DNA of 54,173 bases, from positions 1-54,173 of the forward strand of contig JAFGKT010000020.1 of assembly GCA_016928435.1 (NCBI GenBank). The letters are read 5' to 3'. The position numbers and the translations under genes are program-made. This DNA is from Sedimentisphaerales bacterium (GTDB lineage: Bacteria; Planctomycetota; Phycisphaerae; Sedimentisphaerales; SM23-30). This document shows, one piece after another, positions 17,230-26,504 of this stretch (positions are counted from its first letter, which is position 1; every line of letters starts with the position of its first letter). The notes under the pieces are model-generated. The model saw nothing but the letters and a program-made list of their open reading frames with translations, made no database searches and was not told where the DNA came from.

Positions 17230-17706
17230 CTAGCCCACTTGCCGACCTAAAGCAAACGCTTCCATATTGACCTCATGCAGGCGTTGGGGCAAATTCGCTT
17301 TTATGGTATCGGTCCATAGTTTTTCATCAATATCAAAACGTTTGCTGAGCGCGCCCAGCATTGCGACGTTGATAGTGCGTTTGTTTTTGAGGTTGCTGGG
17401 ATTAATCAGAGCGATGGTGAGCAATTCGCCTTCAGGTTTCAGGACCGCTTTGTTGTTTTCGACTTGGGTTTCGTCGAGTACAACGAGATAATCAGCTTGC
17501 CCTGCGGGAACCATGGGGCTCAATACCCCCTGGCCGAAGCGGACATCGCTGGTAACAGACCCGCCTCGTTGGCTCATACCATGAACCTCAGCCTTTTTGA
17601 CATCGAGCCCCGCGGCAAAAGCGACTTCAGCTATGATATCCGAGGCCTTAAGAACCCCTTGGCCTCCTAAACCGGCAACTACTATGTTGGTTACTTGATC
17701 TGACAT
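17230..17706 (-). CDS. iorB: indolepyruvate ferredoxin oxidoreductase, beta subunit
   Basis: Gamma-type (catalytic-core) domain of 2-oxoacid:ferredoxin oxidoreductases: binds the CoA-facing side and pairs with IorA. 158 residues from the ATG at 17704-17706 (MSDQVTNIVVAGLGGQG), preferred because GAGG lies 12 nt upstream while an earlier in-frame ATG overlaps that sequence. Signatures: VAGLGGQGVLKASDIIAE, KKAEVHGMSQRGGSV, RFG. It is slightly shorter than the usual ~190 residues, lacking part of the C-terminal region. Separated from iorA by 46 bp. Oxygen-sensitive enzymes of this type imply an anaerobe. Confidence 0.9.
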   Translation of the reverse strand: MSDQVTNIVVAGLGGQGVLKASDIIAEVAFAAGLDVKKAEVHGMSQRGGSVTSDVRFGQGVLSPMVPAGQADYLVVLDETQVENNKAVLKPEGELLTIALINPSNLKNKRTINVAMLGALSKRFDIDEKLWTDTIKANLPQRLHEVNMEAFALGRQVG

Positions 17707-17752
17707 TGAGTGATAAGTCCTCATTGGAGCCGCGTAGCGCAGCAGTTTTGAT

Positions 17753-19342
17753 CTAACAGGCGTTTTCCTGCTTGGTTTGGTATTCCCGAATCTTCTTGGC
17801 CGCCAATATACAGGGCCTTCGCGCGATTATAACGGTGGTTTGATCGCAAGCCAAACTGTCGGTTAGGATTTGCTCGAAGTTGTCGGATTCTTTCCCAGCG
17901 TCCAGTACGTGTACATTATCGACACCCATAGCGGTTAGCATCGCGGCGAAATCCAACTGATAGGCCGGCTCGTGATTGAGCAGTCGTCCGGTGCCGGGAT
18001 GTTCCTGCAGGCCGGTCATGGCGGTGGTGCTGTTGTCGAGGATCAAGACGACATGGCCTGTCTTAGGCCGATTGTACACCATATCGACAATCCCCGTTAT
18101 GCCGCTGTGGACAAAAGTACTGTCGCCGATAACACTAACAACACGCCGGGCTTGGTCTTCCGGCAAAGTATGACGCAAACCCAAGCCCACGCTAATGCTG
18201 GCGCCCATGCAAACACAGGTATCCATAGCTTCAAATGGAGGTAAAACGCCCAAGGTATAACAACCGATATCACCGGCGACGATGCACTTCTTGGCGCTCA
18301 ATACTTCAAACACATGGCGGTGCGGGCAGCCTTGGCAAAGTTGCGGCGGCTTGCCCTTGGGCGGCGCCGGCTCGGCCGTGGTATCGTTAGCCAGAATGCG
18401 TTTGACCCGTTCGACGTTGAGTTCACCGAACCGGTAAAGGTCGGCTTTGCCTTCGACGCATATCCCCGCGGCGCGAATGGCGTCAACCAAATAAGGGTCG
18501 CCCTCATCAATAACAACGCAGCGCTGAACACTATCAGCGAATTGGCGGATTTTGTTCAGGGGCAGCGGATAGGTCATCGACAACTTAAGGAAACTCGCTT
18601 CCGGTGCAGCTTCGCGGGCATGGACGTAACTGATGCCGGAAGTGATAATACCGAGTTCCTTGCCGCCGGGAATAATTTCGTTAATTTCGGTTTCTTCGTT
18701 CCACTGGGCAATTTTATTGAGTTTCTCACGCAGCCGACGATGCGCCGGCCGAGCATAAGCGGGAACCATCACCCTGCCAGGGATATCGCGTTGGAAGTTA
18801 CATTCACTGGGAGAGAGTTTTGTATCCGCGGTATTGACAATGCCTTTGGAATGGCATATCCGCGTGGTCACACGCAATATAATAGGAATCTGCCATTGGT
18901 GCGAAAGCTGCAAAGCCAACGCGAGATAGTCGTAAGCTTGCTGGGAATCGGAAGGCTCGAGCATCGGCACGCCGGCCGCCTTGGCGTAATTGCGATTGTC
19001 TTGTTCATTTTGACTGGACGCCATGCCGGGATCGTCAGCCGAGATAATAACCAGAGAACCGGATACACCCGTATAAGCAACCGTAAACAGCGGATCCGCG
19101 GCAACATTCAAGCCCACGTGTTTCATGGTGACCAGGGCCTTGGCCCCACCAAAAGCGGCACCAATACCGACTTCCAATGCGACCTTCTCGTTGGGGGACC
19201 ACTGGGCCGCGCCGCCGATGGCGGAAAAGTGTTCGAGAATTTCGGTGCTGGGAGTGCCCGGATAGCCGGCCCCTAAGTTGACTCCACTATCCAACGCCGC
19301 TTGGGCCACCGCTTCGTTACCACTGAGTAGCATTCGGGTCAT
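17753..19342 (-). CDS. iorA: indolepyruvate ferredoxin oxidoreductase, alpha subunit lacking ferredoxin domain
   Basis: TPP-binding subunit that oxidatively decarboxylates aryl-pyruvates from Trp, Phe and Tyr to aryl-acetyl-CoA, giving electrons to ferredoxin. 529 residues: N-terminal pyrimidine-binding domain (GAGYPGTPSTEILEHF), middle domain, C-terminal TPP domain (QLCQGCPHRHVFE, GDIGCYTLGVLPPFEAMDT, GDSTFVHSGITG). Typical IorA proteins run to ~580-650 residues because of a C-terminal domain with two 4Fe-4S clusters. Here the protein ends at RRPCILAAKKIREYQ plus nine residues with no CxxCxxC motif, and the 46 bp before iorB cannot encode it. AAGGA lies 6 nt before the ATG. See findings. Confidence 0.92.
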   Translation of the reverse strand: MTRMLLSGNEAVAQAALDSGVNLGAGYPGTPSTEILEHFSAIGGAAQWSPNEKVALEVGIGAAFGGAKALVTMKHVGLNVAADPLFTVAYTGVSGSLVIISADDPGMASSQNEQDNRNYAKAAGVPMLEPSDSQQAYDYLALALQLSHQWQIPIILRVTTRICHSKGIVNTADTKLSPSECNFQRDIPGRVMVPAYARPAHRRLREKLNKIAQWNEETEINEIIPGGKELGIITSGISYVHAREAAPEASFLKLSMTYPLPLNKIRQFADSVQRCVVIDEGDPYLVDAIRAAGICVEGKADLYRFGELNVERVKRILANDTTAEPAPPKGKPPQLCQGCPHRHVFEVLSAKKCIVAGDIGCYTLGVLPPFEAMDTCVCMGASISVGLGLRHTLPEDQARRVVSVIGDSTFVHSGITGIVDMVYNRPKTGHVVLILDNSTTAMTGLQEHPGTGRLLNHEPAYQLDFAAMLTAMGVDNVHVLDAGKESDNFEQILTDSLACDQTTVIIARRPCILAAKKIREYQTKQENAC

Positions 19343-19405
19343 GACAATTCCTTATTTGATTTTTCGGCAATAGCTGAGATGAAAGTTTTTGAGATTTCTA
19401 GCGTC

Positions 19406-19424
19406 AATCGTGAATCGTGAATCG
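19406..19424. repeat. 7-bp tandem repeat upstream of iorA
   Basis: AATCGTG repeated 2.7 times in the 110-bp gap between the thioesterase and iorA. A minus-strand TTGACG lies beside it, so it is near a possible internal promoter. Function unknown. Confidence 0.5.
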
Positions 19425-19452
19425 GCTGGGCAGAACCAAGCCGAGTTATCAA

Positions 19453-19866
19453 CTAAGATTCTTGAACTCTATCGATAACCTCCTTGAGCCAAAGGGGCGG
19501 CCGCACCGCTTTGCCATGTCTGTTGGTGATCGCATGAATGGTGCATCCGGAAGCGACGGCTCGGCCGTCGTTGTGTTCTATCTCCAAATCGAATCGCACT
19601 CTCGCTCGGCCCGAAAGGCAACCGCTGCATCGCATACGTAACAGATCATCATACGCAGCCCGGCCCAAATACTTGACTTTCGCCTCAACCAACGGCAAAC
19701 CCAGTCCACGCTGCTCGATAGCGGAATAAGGCAGGCCGATCTCACGCAGGTATTCAGTTCGACCGCACTCAAACCACTCCAGAACCCGCGAGTTGTAGAA
19801 TGTTCCCATCTGGTCGGTTTCACTGTAGCGCACGCGAAATGTTACCACCGATACATAAGCAGGCAT
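19453..19866 (-). CDS. YbgC/4HBT-type acyl-CoA thioesterase
   Basis: 137-residue hot-dog thioesterase. The YbgC catalytic motif is present: RYSETDQMGTFYNSRVLEWFE, with the Asp at residue 18. Sequence includes RTEYLREIGLPY and YLGRAAYDDLLRMR, typical of the 4-hydroxybenzoyl-CoA thioesterase class. First gene of the minus-strand aryl-acid group, 110 bp upstream of iorA. A role in hydrolysing aryl-acyl-CoA made by IorAB/PaaK fits the context, but YbgC-type enzymes also have housekeeping roles, so substrate is uncertain. Confidence 0.85.
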   Translation of the reverse strand: MPAYVSVVTFRVRYSETDQMGTFYNSRVLEWFECGRTEYLREIGLPYSAIEQRGLGLPLVEAKVKYLGRAAYDDLLRMRCSGCLSGRARVRFDLEIEHNDGRAVASGCTIHAITNRHGKAVRPPLWLKEVIDRVQES

Positions 19867-20101
19867 ACTTTATTCCAGCAAATTCAAGAAGCCTTTAGCT
19901 GATCCATACCACGCCGATAGGAAAAAACCAATTCTTGACGCACGGCCAAGCCTGACAACATTCCTATAACAACTGACACACTAAAAGCTTAGCAAAAGAG
20001 GCCATATTGTATCCTATTTGGCCGATCAAATCAACCATACTTTTGCCCAGTTCAGAACCGCCAAAATTGCCCGAAAGACCCTCGCTTTAGAACGTCAAAC
20101 C

Positions 20102-20157
20102 AAAAAAAAGGGTCCAACAGAACTCAACCGCAAAAGCGATCAAGTCCTGCAGGACCC
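20102..20157 (-). terminator. strong intrinsic terminator after the symporter
   Basis: Minus strand: GGGTCC (20157-20152) pairs with GGACCC (20115-20110); inside, CAGGACTTGATCGC pairs fully (several G-T) with GCGGTTGAGTTCTG around TTTT, giving about 20 bp with a 2-nt internal mismatch. Eight T follow (20109-20102). It is 32 bp after the symporter stop. The remainder of 19867-20189 shows nothing else. Confidence 0.9.
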
Positions 20158-20189
20158 AAACTGTAACTTAGCAAACTACCAACAATACT

Positions 20190-22250
20190 TTACTTCTTGA
20201 AGCACTTGGCTAGATGTTCTTCAGAGCAGGGCTTGGTAAGCAGAGTAACCACAATAAAGGTAAGAATCGACAAAGGCAAAGCCACGACAATCGGATCGAC
20301 CACAGGCCAACTGGGGTGGCCAAGCAGAAGCGAATGTTTATCAAACAGGAATTTACACACACCCAAAGCGCGGGCTTCCTGGTCTTTGATAAACAGCAGC
20401 CAGAATGCCGAGACTATAAAACCAACCACAATGCTAGCCTTGGCGGCGGCGGGGGTAACACGTTTGGAGAACAATCCTCCGACAAAGGCCGGCAGGAACG
20501 CCGAGGCACACAGGCCGAAAAAGATAGCCGTGGCCCGCGCGATAATATAGCCGACACGAGCATAGTGACTGATAAGCACCGCGAGGATAATGCCAACGAT
20601 GATACCAACACGAGTGATAACAATGCTCTTGCCGTGTTTGCCCGTGACTTGTTCATACACATCACGACCAATACTGGTTCCCACAGCATGGAACTGACTG
20701 GAAAGAGTACTCATAGCAGCAGCCAAAAGGGTCAGCAAGAAGATCAAACCAAACCAGCCGGGCATCGCCGCCTTTATATAAGTCGGGATAATACTGCCGG
20801 TATTGAACGCGAAGTAGTCTCCCTTCTGGATCACGGCTCGGGTGAATGCCGTCGCCCGCGGAAGCACACCCACGTTTTGCCCTATGAGTGACATGATATC
20901 ACCGTCGTCGGCCAGCCAGGCTTGAACGTCGGTCTGTTGTGCTTCACCTGGAACAACACCATCAGCCAAAACTCCGATCTCCGCTCGAGGCATGATGGCA
21001 GCCACGCCGCCATGTCCGCGGTAAATCAGAAATGTATCAGCCGCCTCGTCATCTGCGGTGTCAATGTGCAACACAATACAAGGAACACATTTCAGATCAG
21101 TGTTGTCAACAGCCGGATTCAGTAACGCACCATCAGGACCAACGTTGATGTCACGCTCTTCCTTGGCGATTACCCACTCAAACTCGGCGGGCGTTGAACC
21201 ATTGCCGGATACATCCACGAGTCGCCCCGCGACGAAATCTTTATCGTGAAAGAAAAGATTACTCAGCGAACCGACGGTAAAGGCGACGCCGGTCATGATG
21301 AGAATGAAAATACCACCGACCAACACAGCCCGATTGAGTTCGCGTTTGGATTTAACGGTCATGAAGCGAACCGCTAACTGAGGCTGAGCCAATACACCGA
21401 TACCAACACCAAGAGTAATCGTACTGACGACGATCCACCATAGGCTATATCCATCCGGATTGGGCGTTACCCCATCGGCTTTCATAGCCACACCCCAGCC
21501 AAACTCAGGCATCGCGGTCCATCCCTTAAATCCGATGCCTCCAAAAATATTCGGCCCCTGCCCCAAGTCTGTCAGCGCTTGGTGTCCGGCAGTTATGCCC
21601 CCCACCGCCGCATAAGACCAGATAAGCAAGATAATCATGCCAATAAACATAATCGAGCCTTGCAGCGCGTCGGTATACATAACACCCTTGAGACCGCCGA
21701 CCACAACGTAGGCGGCAATCAAAATACTGAACACCAAAAGGGCTACATCGTAATCGATGGAGAATTGGGAAGAGATGAACTCGCAACCGCCTATCAGCAC
21801 CGCGGCGGCATAGAGCGGAATGAACAAGAAGATCACCAACCCGGAAAAAACCTGAATGAACATACTGTTGCCGTAACGCCGGCCCAGTAATTCGGGGAAG
21901 GTGTGAGCGTCCAGTTGATGGCCCATGCGGCGGGTCGGACCGCCAAAAACCACAAACGCGATAAAAATACCCACAAAGATATTAAGAAAAGTAAGCCACA
22001 GCAGACTCATGCCGAACATACCAGCCACTCCGCCGAAACCAACGATAGCGCTTGTGGAGATAAACGTGGCTCCATAACTCAAAGCCATGATAAACGGGTG
22101 AGTCTTGCGACCGGCGACAAGATAGTCGGTCTCGCTTTTCGTGCCCCGAAAGCCCAAAAAGCCCAAATAACCAACCACCATCAAATATACGATAACAACG
22201 ATAACTTCCGACATTTTCACTGCCGCTAGCATTGCATGTCCACCAAACAT
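20190..22250 (-). CDS. sodium:solute symporter family protein with soluble insertion
   Basis: SSS-family transporter, LeuT fold. 686 residues from the ATG at 22248-22250 (MFGGHAMLAAVKMSEV), chosen because AAAGGAG lies 7 nt upstream. Features: KSETDYLVAGRKTHPFIMALS and TFISTSAIVGFGGVAGMFG in TM1-2 (sodium-site region), AYVVVGGLKGVMYTD, GIGVLAQPQLAVRFMTVKS. Ordinary members have 480-550 residues; here ~140 residues (about 335-475) are inserted between two membrane segments, hydrophilic and acidic, with two Cys in a CVPCIV motif. The transporter core seems intact on both sides. Preceded by its small accessory gene. Substrate unknown. Confidence 0.88.
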   Translation of the reverse strand: MFGGHAMLAAVKMSEVIVVIVYLMVVGYLGFLGFRGTKSETDYLVAGRKTHPFIMALSYGATFISTSAIVGFGGVAGMFGMSLLWLTFLNIFVGIFIAFVVFGGPTRRMGHQLDAHTFPELLGRRYGNSMFIQVFSGLVIFLFIPLYAAAVLIGGCEFISSQFSIDYDVALLVFSILIAAYVVVGGLKGVMYTDALQGSIMFIGMIILLIWSYAAVGGITAGHQALTDLGQGPNIFGGIGFKGWTAMPEFGWGVAMKADGVTPNPDGYSLWWIVVSTITLGVGIGVLAQPQLAVRFMTVKSKRELNRAVLVGGIFILIMTGVAFTVGSLSNLFFHDKDFVAGRLVDVSGNGSTPAEFEWVIAKEERDINVGPDGALLNPAVDNTDLKCVPCIVLHIDTADDEAADTFLIYRGHGGVAAIMPRAEIGVLADGVVPGEAQQTDVQAWLADDGDIMSLIGQNVGVLPRATAFTRAVIQKGDYFAFNTGSIIPTYIKAAMPGWFGLIFLLTLLAAAMSTLSSQFHAVGTSIGRDVYEQVTGKHGKSIVITRVGIIVGIILAVLISHYARVGYIIARATAIFFGLCASAFLPAFVGGLFSKRVTPAAAKASIVVGFIVSAFWLLFIKDQEARALGVCKFLFDKHSLLLGHPSWPVVDPIVVALPLSILTFIVVTLLTKPCSEEHLAKCFKK

Positions 22251-22367
22251 ATTATACTCCTTTATGCCCCCACATCGCCGGCGTCTAAACACACACTTTG
22301 AAAACCCAAATATCGGCGCCCATAATTTCCGAGCAACTCCGGTGACGCCTTGAGCCACAAGCCCAAT

Positions 22368-22547
22368 CTAGAGCTCTTCTTCCACTTGCTTTTCGTGCGC
22401 AGCCCATTCAGCGTCTTCCTGTTTGACTTCTGCCTCGCCGCGATTCCAGTTTATCAAGCCATAAACCACACACAGCAACGTGCTCAACATGCAGAGCAAA
22501 TAAGCTGCGCTAACCCAACCATCATCAATTCCAAGAAATCCTAACAT
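22368..22547 (-). CDS. small symporter-accessory membrane protein, 59 aa
   Basis: One membrane span: MLGFLGIDDGWVSAAYLLCM leads into LSTLLCVVYGLINW, followed by a charged tail (EAEVKQEDAEWAAHEKQ). GAGGA lies 7 nt before the ATG at 22545-22547. Small single-span proteins with this W/AY/LLCM and YGxxNWN pattern are encoded next to SSS symporters in other bacteria and are annotated as symporter small accessory proteins. 117 bp upstream of the symporter on the same strand, so likely co-expressed. Confidence 0.8.
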   Translation of the reverse strand: MLGFLGIDDGWVSAAYLLCMLSTLLCVVYGLINWNRGEAEVKQEDAEWAAHEKQVEEEL

Positions 22548-23384
22548 TTGTAAATCCTCACTTTCCGGACAACTTAGCCGAACGCCGACTGCGCACAACG
22601 CAGACTGCCACCCAGCCTAATCGCACCAAATAGACATAAACACACACCGATATTTGGTCGGCGTGTCGCTAAAATTACCTTGGTATTTACTCCCAGTTTG
22701 ACCACGGCCGATAGCTCGGTAAGAAATGATCCCAGACTATCGACCGTCTTCATAAGCAATCCCAATCAAAATAACTAACTCTGCCCATAGACATAGAATA
22801 GCTCAAAGATCCGGATATATACTAATGGCGAAAATGTAACGCGCATAACAGTGTCATTACAAGCCAAAAGCACAAAAACTTCTATCCGTTTACCTAATCA
22901 ACACCGCCGGTCGATCAGGATCATATCCAATAAATCGCCTATTTCCCGCTTTGTGGGCGGATTCCAAAGGCATTGCCTAACGAAACGGCCTTAAGCCTAC
23001 TATCCCAGAAGAGTTAGCGTAAAACAACCTCTGGGCATACCATATTCTCCGCGTGAGTTTACAAATATCCTGTTAGTAGTCGTACCCATGCGGCTTAGAT
23101 CGTTTCTATATATAACGGTATATCGAGTCTAAAAATGTGAGTTTTTGCGTTAAAACAATTTCTGAGCAATATTTGCTTTAACCCAAAATGCCATCCTTCA
23201 ACACAAAACAACCACCAACTCAGAGAGAAAAACCCACCGAAAACCTGCATCAGCCAACACAATTCCACCGTTCGAGAACAAATTCATAGGTCCGATAATC
23301 AATGCTGACAAAACCACAAGACGCCGGGCTTGACATAGTTAAAGTGAATAATTAAAGTATCTAATAGAATTTGGAGCATAATAT
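22548..23384. other. 837-bp intergenic region between divergent transcripts
   Basis: No convincing gene. A 63-codon minus-strand frame at 22574-22765 has no ribosome site and unconvincing composition. A/T-rich throughout with a few weak inverted repeats. It must hold the promoter for the symporter pair (not clearly visible) and holds the tetR promoter at its right end. Confidence 0.5.
23330..23358 (+). promoter_or_regulatory. tetR-MATE promoter with direct repeats
   Basis: TTGACA (23330-23335), 17-nt spacer, TAAAGT (23353-23358). The heptamer TTAAAGT occurs twice, 13 bp apart, in the spacer and at the -10, where an autoregulator could bind. TetR operators are usually palindromic, so the repeats may be incidental. 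Confidence 0.5.
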
Positions 23385-24050
23385 ATGGTTATTCGCAAAG
23401 ACGGTTTGGACCGTCGGAACAAATTGTTGGCAGCGGCGGCAGAAGTATTTGCGGAAAAAGGCTACCGAAACACAACCGTAGCGGAAATATGCAAGCAAGC
23501 CCGCAGCAATATCGCTGCTGTGAATTATCACTTCGGTACTAAGGATACGTTATACGCTGAAGTTTGGCGCCGCGCCTTTGAGCAAGCGTTGCGTGTGTAT
23601 CCGCCGGACGGGGGATTACCGGATGATGCACCAGCAGAGCAGCGTTTGGCTGCACTAATAGAATCAACATTACACCGTATGTTGGATACAGGCACACTCG
23701 GGATATCCGGCAAACTGCTGATCATGGAGTTGGCAAATCCTACGGAAGTGATAACCGCCATAAAGCGGGATGTGATCGGTCCTCTGCACCAACGCACGGA
23801 GGCTTTGATAAAAGAACTTCTAGGCCCGGGAGCGACCAAAGACCAAGTCTTCTACTGCCAAATGAGCGTGATCCATCAGTGTATGGCTTTGGGTCTGCGA
23901 CGAATGTTGCACTTAACCGACACAATCGCGACAGAAAGCAAACTAAAAGAACTAGCAACGCATATCACGCGTTTTTCCTTGGCGGGAATCAAAGCAATTC
24001 GTTCTGGAATAGAAGAGCAAACAGCCGGCGTCCGGAGAAATGAATTTTGA
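23385..24050 (+). CDS. TetR/AcrR family regulator (CerR-like C-terminus)
   Basis: 221 residues. Helix-turn-helix at ~15-60: LLAAAAEVFAEKGYRNTTV, then AEICKQARSNIAAVNYHFG, the canonical TetR signature. The ligand domain (MELANPTEVITAIKRDVIGP, then a Cys/His-containing helix ending HQCMALGLRRML) resembles the CerR/YbiH type. GGAG lies 8 nt before the ATG. It overlaps the start of the MATE gene by 4 nt, so it is almost certainly the regulator of that exporter and of itself. Ligand unknown. Confidence 0.92.
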   Translation: MVIRKDGLDRRNKLLAAAAEVFAEKGYRNTTVAEICKQARSNIAAVNYHFGTKDTLYAEVWRRAFEQALRVYPPDGGLPDDAPAEQRLAALIESTLHRMLDTGTLGISGKLLIMELANPTEVITAIKRDVIGPLHQRTEALIKELLGPGATKDQVFYCQMSVIHQCMALGLRRMLHLTDTIATESKLKELATHITRFSLAGIKAIRSGIEEQTAGVRRNEF

Positions 24051-25420
24051 AATCGGCAGCATCCCCAGATACAACCAACCACGCGACTCTGATCTCCGGC
24101 CCCATCACCCCGGCCCTGCTGAAGATGGCTGCTTCCATGCTGATCGGTTTCCTGGCCGGGGCGGCATTCAATATTACCGACACTTATTTTGTCAGCCGGT
24201 TGGGAACGAACGCCTTGGCGGCAATGGGTTATACGTTCCCGGTAACAATGGTGGCATTTGGTCTGTCGATGGGGATCGGCATGGGGACCGCTTCTGTCCT
24301 GTCACGGGCGATCGGTACAGGGAATCATCATCGCGTACAACGGCTAACCGTTGATGCACTTCTGCTGGCATTGCTGCTGGTGGGAGCCCTGATCGTGCTG
24401 GGCTTGGCCACAATGCGGCCTTTGTTCCAAGCGTTGGGAGCCGACGAAAATACCTTACCGTTGGTGATGGACTATATGAGGATATGGTACATCGGCATCG
24501 CCTTTTTGATTATTCCCATGGTGGGTAATAACGCGATACGCTCCACCGGTGATACGCTTTCGCCCAGCATAATAATGACAATCGACCTGGGCTTGAATAT
24601 TGTTCTGGATCCGATCTTAATCTTTGGGTGGGGCCCCATACCGGCAATGGGAATCAAAGGGGCAGCGTTGGCGACGGTCTTCTGTCGGGCGCTGGCGTTG
24701 ATAGCTTCGCTTTATATATTGGGTCTGCGTAAGCGGATGCTCACGGCGGAATTGCCTTCAGGTAAGCAGTTGTGGGATTCGTGGCGCCAAATAATGTATG
24801 TGGGTCTGCCTGCTTCGGCCACTCACATGCTCATGCCGGTCGCCTTTGGTGTTCTGATGCGTATGGTAAGCACCTATGGCGAAGAAGCCGTGGCGGCAGT
24901 CAGCGCGGGCGTGCGAGTGGAACGTTTCGCGGTGATTCCAATATTGGCTTTGGCTACCAGCTTAGTCCCTTTTGTCGGTCAGAATTGGGGAGCCAAGCAA
25001 TATGAACGGGTACAGAAGGCCCAGCGATTGGCGAACATTGTAGCCTCAATATGGGGAATAGCCTGCGTTGTGGGAATTGCCGGTGGTGCAATCTGGATCG
25101 CGCCGATTTTCACAAAAGATCCTATAGTGCGCGATTACCTTGTAAAATATCTCTGGATCATACCAATAGTATTCGGCCTGCGCGGCATGGGGCAAAACGC
25201 CAACGCCTCCATGAACGCGATCAATCGGCCGTACCACGGAATCAGCTACACTTGCATCCGCTCGTTCGCCTTGCAGTTGCCTTTGGCTATGTTGGGCATG
25301 GCCTTGGGTAAGTACACGGGAATATTGATCGGCATCGCCGCAGCCGACATAATCGCCGGCCTGCTGGGAGTGAAGTGGATAAGCCGGCTCTATCGGCAAC
25401 AAATACAGATGGACAAGTGA
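24047..25420 (+). CDS. MATE family efflux transporter
   Basis: 457 residues, 12 predicted membrane spans, NorM/DinF-type fold that exports drugs or metabolites with a Na+ or H+ gradient. Start is a TTG at 24047 that overlaps the tetR stop (TTGA), with GGAG 9 nt upstream; no ATG in this frame fits the N-terminus. Features: PALLKMAASMLIGFLAGAAF, NITDTYFVSRLGTNALAAMG, and the second-half counterpart GLPASATHMLMPVAFGVLMR. Cotranscribed with tetR. Confidence 0.93.
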   Translation: MKSAASPDTTNHATLISGPITPALLKMAASMLIGFLAGAAFNITDTYFVSRLGTNALAAMGYTFPVTMVAFGLSMGIGMGTASVLSRAIGTGNHHRVQRLTVDALLLALLLVGALIVLGLATMRPLFQALGADENTLPLVMDYMRIWYIGIAFLIIPMVGNNAIRSTGDTLSPSIIMTIDLGLNIVLDPILIFGWGPIPAMGIKGAALATVFCRALALIASLYILGLRKRMLTAELPSGKQLWDSWRQIMYVGLPASATHMLMPVAFGVLMRMVSTYGEEAVAAVSAGVRVERFAVIPILALATSLVPFVGQNWGAKQYERVQKAQRLANIVASIWGIACVVGIAGGAIWIAPIFTKDPIVRDYLVKYLWIIPIVFGLRGMGQNANASMNAINRPYHGISYTCIRSFALQLPLAMLGMALGKYTGILIGIAAADIIAGLLGVKWISRLYRQQIQMDK

Positions 25421-25660
25421 ACCAGACTATGAGTCCACTGGCTCTTACAATCCTTTCGTTTAATTCGTTGTCTTTTTTGAGCTTGACGGGAGTTGATATT
25501 TTCTATATTTATCCGTATTAACGATAATATACAAAGGCAAACCGTTGAGATTTGCTTTGCTGGTTGGTAAGTTTGATATTGTGAGGTTAGCGGATATGCT
25601 CGGCGGCGACTTTACGCTGAGGAATTATCAGGTGTTTTTGCGGGATCAAAGGAATACAAA

Positions 25661-26464
25661 ATGACTGTCAAAAAAGTGATTGTTTGCACGGACGTTGAAG
25701 GCGTGGCGGGAGTGGTCGATTTTGAATCGCAGGCTTATGGCAACGGCAAGTATTATGAACAAGCGAAATTGCTGTTGACCGCCGAAGTCAACGCCGCGGT
25801 GGAAGGCATGTTGGAAGCCGGCGTAGAGGAAATCATCGTTGTCGATGGTCACGGCGCCGGCGGTATTCACTATGAATCGCTGCACCCGGAGGCAAAACTG
25901 CTGCACGGCCGGATAATGTCCTGGAAAAGCACTTTTAAGAAAGTCGCTTCCGACTGTGACGCCGGCATAATGATCGGCCAACATTCTATGGCTGGTGTAC
26001 CGCAAGGCAATCTGAACCACACCCAGAACGACGCGACAATCGAATACTACAAACTCAACGGTAAATTTATCGGCGAGATAGCGCAATGGTCACTGTTCTG
26101 CGGAGCGCATGGCATACCGATGATCTTTCTCAGCGGCGATGACACAGCATGTCACGAAGTGCAAGAACTGATCCCCAACATTACAACCGCCGCGGTAAAG
26201 CAAGGCATCTCACGATTGGCGGCTGTTTCTTTATCCCCCGCCAAAGTCCACGCTCTCATCAAAGCTGCCATAACCAAAGCGATCCAAAAGCAAAACTCCG
26301 ACCCGATCGCGCCGCTCATATGGGAGGGGCCGTTCGTTTTAGAAAAACGATTCCTGTTCACCGAAACCGCTGAGGCAGCCGCAAACAGCGCCAATTATAA
26401 ACAGATCAACGCCAAAACTGTACAGATCAAAGCGGACAATATCGAAGACATTATTTACGCGTGA
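25661..26464 (+). CDS. M55 family D-aminopeptidase-like protein
   Basis: 267 residues, DppA family: zinc metallopeptidases that cleave D-Ala-D-Ala or other D-amino-acid peptides in cell-wall recycling. The metal-binding CTDVEGVAGV (D11, E13) is at the N-terminus, followed by VDGHGAGGIHYESL (~62-75), IMIGQHSMAG (~104-113) and LNHTQNDA; these His/Glu/Asp residues match the DppA zinc ligands. The C-terminal part is more divergent than in classical DppA. No dipeptide transporter is near. Promoter not clearly visible; a TTGACG occurs at 25484-25489 with a poor -10. Confidence 0.88.
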   Translation: MTVKKVIVCTDVEGVAGVVDFESQAYGNGKYYEQAKLLLTAEVNAAVEGMLEAGVEEIIVVDGHGAGGIHYESLHPEAKLLHGRIMSWKSTFKKVASDCDAGIMIGQHSMAGVPQGNLNHTQNDATIEYYKLNGKFIGEIAQWSLFCGAHGIPMIFLSGDDTACHEVQELIPNITTAAVKQGISRLAAVSLSPAKVHALIKAAITKAIQKQNSDPIAPLIWEGPFVLEKRFLFTETAEAAANSANYKQINAKTVQIKADNIEDIIYA

Positions 26465-26504
26465 TTTTGTCCTACCAGGGCCTATCTCTAGAACACTCCT
26501 GCTG

